A stretch of 9,088 bases of DNA from an uncultured Bacteroidota bacterium (GTDB lineage: Bacteria; Bacteroidota; Bacteroidia; Flavobacteriales; Schleiferiaceae), in assembly GCA_913056475.1 (NCBI GenBank), contig CAJXMS010000074.1:1-9088 (forward strand), given 5' to 3'. The stretch's first letter is position 1, and the number at the start of each line of letters is the position of its first letter. Position numbers and translations under genes: made by a program. The notes below the pieces were generated by a model, which was not told where the DNA came from, did no database searches, and worked only from the letters and a program-made list of their open reading frames with translations. Positions 7,178 to 9,088 of the stretch are shown here, in pieces.

Positions 7178-7212
7178 ACACCATCCCACTCGATTGAGAC
7201 CGTGGGGGGTGT
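7178..7212 (+). terminator. GC-rich stem after mutS2, possible terminator
   Basis: ACACC (7178-7182) pairs with GGTGT (7208-7212) and CCCAC (7185-7189) with GTGGG (7202-7206), around a 12-base loop and with a small internal bulge. It lies about 55 bases after the mutS2 stop. There is no T run behind it, so intrinsic termination is doubtful. Confidence 0.28.
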
Positions 7213-7253
7213 TAGAATACGTCACCAGCCGAAAACGGGTGTATTAAATTCTT

Positions 7254-7300
7254 ATTAACGTTGAAAATTTGAAATAGCATTCCAAATTTTCATCGTTAAT
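7254..7300. repeat. Long AT-rich inverted repeat between mutS2 and the DUF819 gene
   Basis: The arms 7254-7271 and 7283-7300 are 18 bases each and complementary except for one T-T mismatch (7261 against 7293), around an 11-base loop. The arms read ATTAACG, one variable base, then TGAAAATTTG, and the complement. It lies 29 bases upstream of the -33 box of the next gene and 131 bases after the mutS2 stop. It could be an operator for a dimeric regulator, a terminator for mutS2 (TTCTTTT follows closely), or a palindromic mobile remnant. Its existence is clear; its function is open. Confidence 0.6.
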
Positions 7301-7328
7301 TCTTTTGAACGGGAGACCCTTTTGGGCC

Positions 7329-7362
7329 TTTGTGGGCCCGTATTCCTTTTCCATTACATTTG
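7329..7362 (+). promoter_or_regulatory. Bacteroidota-type promoter for the DUF819 gene
   Basis: A TTTG at 7329-7332 (-33 element) and TACATTTG at 7355-7362 (exact TAnnTTTG -7 element) are separated by 22 bases, close to the 19-21 typical for the Bacteroidota primary sigma factor. Transcription would start near 7369, leaving a leader of about 34 bases before ATG 7403. The -33 box lies inside a small GGGCC/GGCCC hairpin (7324-7339). Confidence 0.52.
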
Positions 7363-7402
7363 AGGCTTCATCATCCCAACGCCTTAAAAGCGCTCCCGCT
7401 CT

Positions 7403-8653
7403 ATGGAAGAGAACACGCCCCTACTGACCAACGATGCCGCCGTACTGGGCCTGCTGGCCGTAATACTGGCTTTGATCTTTCATACCTCGCAAAGCCAACA
7501 GCCCTTTTGGAAGAAGTTTTACACCTACGTACCGGCCCTCCTGCTGTGCTACTTTGTGCCGTCTGTTTTTAATTCGCTGGGCGTTATCGATGGGGAGCAA
7601 AGCCAACTCTACTTCGTGGCGTCGCGCTACCTATTGCCCACCTCCCTGGTGCTGCTCACCCTAAGCATAGACCTCAAGGAAATTTGGAAACTACGCCACA
7701 AAGCGGGGCTCATGTTCATCACCGGGACGGTGGGCATCATCATCGGCGGACCGCTATCGATTCTAATCGTAAGCAGTTTTGCTCCGGAAGTGGTGGGGGG
7801 TGCCGGGCCCGATGCCGTATGGCGCGGGCTCAGCACCATCGCCGGCAGTTGGATAGGCGGTGGCGCCAATCAGGCCGCTATGTTTGAGGTCTTCGAACCC
7901 TCGGGTGAGCTCTTCTCGGCCACCATCGCCGTGGATGTGATCGTGGCCAATCTTTGGATGGCTTTCTTGCTTTACGGGGCGGGCATGTCGGACCGCGTAG
8001 ATGGCTGGTTTAAAGCCGATGGTAGTGCCGTGACCGCCCTGCGCAAAAAGGTAGAAAACTACCAGCTCAGCATAGCCAAGATCCCCAGCCTGCGCGATGT
8101 GATGGTAATCCTGGGCGTGGGTTTTGGCGCTACCGCCGTAGGGCATCTCCTGGCCGATGCCATTGCGCCTTTTATCGAGAACACCTATCCCACCCTTAAG
8201 AAATTTAGCCTCAGCAGCCCCTTTTTCTGGATCATCGTTACCGCCACTACCCTGGGGATCATCCTCTCCTTCACCCGCACCCGCAAACTGGAAGGGGCGG
8301 GCGCCTCCCGCCTGGGCAGTGCCATGCTGTACGTGCTGGTAGCCACCATCGGGATGAAGATGAATGTCCTGGCCATTTTTGATAATCCCGGACTCTTTCT
8401 GGTGGGCCTCATCTGGATGCTTTTCCACGTTACGCTGCTGCTGTCGGTGGGCCGTCTCATCAAGGCGCCTTTCTTCTTTACGGCAGTAGGGTCTCAGGCC
8501 AATGTAGGCGGCGCGGCCTCCGCGCCCGTGGTGGCCAGCGCCTTTCATCCCAGCCTGGCCCCCGTGGGGGTGCTGTTGGCCGTGTTCGGCTACGCCGTGG
8601 GCACTTATGGCGCCTACCTGGCCGGTATATTGATGCAAATAGCCAGTACCTAA
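7403..8653 (+). CDS. DUF819 (YjcL-like) family multi-pass membrane protein
   Basis: This 416-residue inner-membrane protein has about ten hydrophobic segments (roughly 12-27, 42-58, 74-90, 102-125, 140-160, 172-193, 232-252, 273-290, 304-322, 329-350, 357-378 and 385-411; some may be re-entrant). Two Gly-rich motifs stand in equivalent positions of the two halves: GSWIGGGANQAAM at 148-160 and GSQANVGGAASAPVVAS at 363-379. Such pairs are typical of DUF819 and of secondary transporters built from an inverted duplication, where they form crossing substrate-binding loops. A hydrophilic loop at about 195-230 links the halves. Length (about 380-420) fits the family. The start ATG 7403 follows a credible promoter. 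It appears monocistronic. The family has no firmly established substrate that I can name; a carrier role is inference from fold and motifs. Confidence 0.85.
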   Translation: MEENTPLLTNDAAVLGLLAVILALIFHTSQSQQPFWKKFYTYVPALLLCYFVPSVFNSLGVIDGEQSQLYFVASRYLLPTSLVLLTLSIDLKEIWKLRHKAGLMFITGTVGIIIGGPLSILIVSSFAPEVVGGAGPDAVWRGLSTIAGSWIGGGANQAAMFEVFEPSGELFSATIAVDVIVANLWMAFLLYGAGMSDRVDGWFKADGSAVTALRKKVENYQLSIAKIPSLRDVMVILGVGFGATAVGHLLADAIAPFIENTYPTLKKFSLSSPFFWIIVTATTLGIILSFTRTRKLEGAGASRLGSAMLYVLVATIGMKMNVLAIFDNPGLFLVGLIWMLFHVTLLLSVGRLIKAPFFFTAVGSQANVGGAASAPVVASAFHPSLAPVGVLLAVFGYAVGTYGAYLAGILMQIAST

Positions 8654-8715
8654 AACCGCCTCGGATTTCCCATGTGGCAATATCGCCCCGTGAAAGGCCC
8701 CCGCGCGCCGGGCCA

Positions 8716-8848
8716 GGGGAAGCCCTTGTATTATGCGTCGCCGAAGGAGAGCAATAGCAAGGCCTACAGCCTTGCTGTAGCGGCGCTGGCGGCTTTCCCC
8801 AGGGCTTGCCAAGCCCAGGCTATTGCATAAAAGGCTTTCAGCCTTTCC
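8716..8848 (-). repeat. Partial unit (R1) of the hairpin repeat, inverted relative to the left array
   Basis: Read on the minus strand from 8848, this matches the start of L1 (236 to about 366) with few changes. It carries H1 at 8830-8846 (AAAGGCT/AGCCTTT), H2 at 8799-8819 with one A-A mismatch in the stem, H3 at 8756-8776 (AGCAAGGC/GCCTTGCT) and a degenerate H4 near 8716-8728. It begins 62 bases after the stop of the DUF819 gene. Bases 8716-8792 are identical to 9012-9088, a 77-base exact direct repeat at a distance of 296. Confidence 0.87.
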
Positions 8849-9088
8849 CTGTGGTGCCGCAACCAGTAGGGTATACCATTGCCTGGTGGGTTTACTCGTT
8901 TGGAAAAATCGCTTCCTAAAAGCCCCGCGTTCGTTATGCCAAGGGCAAAGCCCTTGCATTTTTTAGCCTGGGGTTAGCAACCCCAGGTAAGGAGCCCCCT
9001 GGTAGGAAAAGGGGGAAGCCCTTGTATTATGCGTCGCCGAAGGAGAGCAATAGCAAGGCCTACAGCCTTGCTGTAGCGGCGCTGGCGG
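8849..9088 (-). repeat. Second unit (R2) of the inverted hairpin repeat, cut by window edge
   Basis: Read on the minus strand this contains H3 (9052-9072), a degenerate H4/H5 region, H6 (8967-8987, CCTGGGGTT/AACCCCAGG), H7 (8940-8956, CAAGGGC/GCCCTTG) and the spacer (8849-8938). The 49 bases 8939-8987 match the reverse complement of 394-442 with a single difference, in the H6 loop. Its H1 and H2 would lie beyond base 9088, so the array continues to the right. No gene is visible in this stretch. Confidence 0.85.

Noticed and set aside
7123..7253. Possible tRNA or small RNA gene after mutS2
   Set aside because: The stems here do not form a cloverleaf and no anticodon or T-loop pattern is present.
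7763..8959. Long open frame on the minus strand (about 398 codons) antisense to the DUF819 gene and running into the right repeat
   Set aside because: Composition is that of an antisense shadow (rich in Gly, His, Gln, Arg), it covers a well-supported membrane protein and the repeat hairpins, and resembles no family.
236..9088. Composite transposon interpretation of the inverted arrays
   Set aside because: No transposase or integrase gene, no target-site duplication can be seen, and the enclosed genes look like ordinary chromosomal genes.

Overview
The window looks like a piece of a GC-rich (roughly 55-60% by eye) Bacteroidota chromosome, most likely in or near the Saprospiria. The evidence is a secreted protein with a type IX secretion (T9SS) C-terminal domain and SprB/PKD-like motifs, a DUF5687 ABC permease (a family typical of Bacteroidota), starts without Shine-Dalgarno sequences, and exact matches to the Bacteroidota -7 promoter element TAnnTTTG. 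The genus cannot be fixed from this sequence alone.

Layout: (1) 1-212, the 3' end of a spermidine-synthase-like methyltransferase gene. (2) 236-about 625, a hairpin-rich repeat array with a period of about 292 bp. (3) 890-3091, a two-gene ABC transporter operon (DUF5687 membrane protein plus ATPase). (4) 3353-4243, minus strand, a secreted T9SS-type protein, convergent with the ABC operon. (5) 4459-7122, a small [2Fe-2S] ferredoxin followed by a MutS2 homologue that lacks the usual Smr nuclease domain and ends in a basic low-complexity tail. (6) 7123-7402, an intergenic region with a long AT-rich hairpin and a good Bacteroidota promoter. (7) 7403-8653, a DUF819 multi-pass membrane protein. 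(8) 8716-9088, the same hairpin repeat family in inverted orientation, with a period of 296 bp and running off the window.

The coding genes are mostly chromosomal housekeeping or accessory types and do not form one obvious pathway. The ABC pair is a clear functional unit. The ferredoxin and mutS2 are probably co-transcribed, but no shared function is evident. There is no CRISPR array, transposase, integrase, tRNA or rRNA.

The most unusual element is the repeat family. Each unit of about 0.3 kb carries seven main perfect short hairpins (stems of 6-9 bp, loops of 3-5 nt) joined by AT-rich linkers. Units lie about 290-296 bp apart, and inverted arrays bracket about 8 kb, each starting 24-63 bp after a stop codon. 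Whether this is a REP/BIME-like DNA element, a non-autonomous mobile element or a structured RNA cannot be decided from one window.
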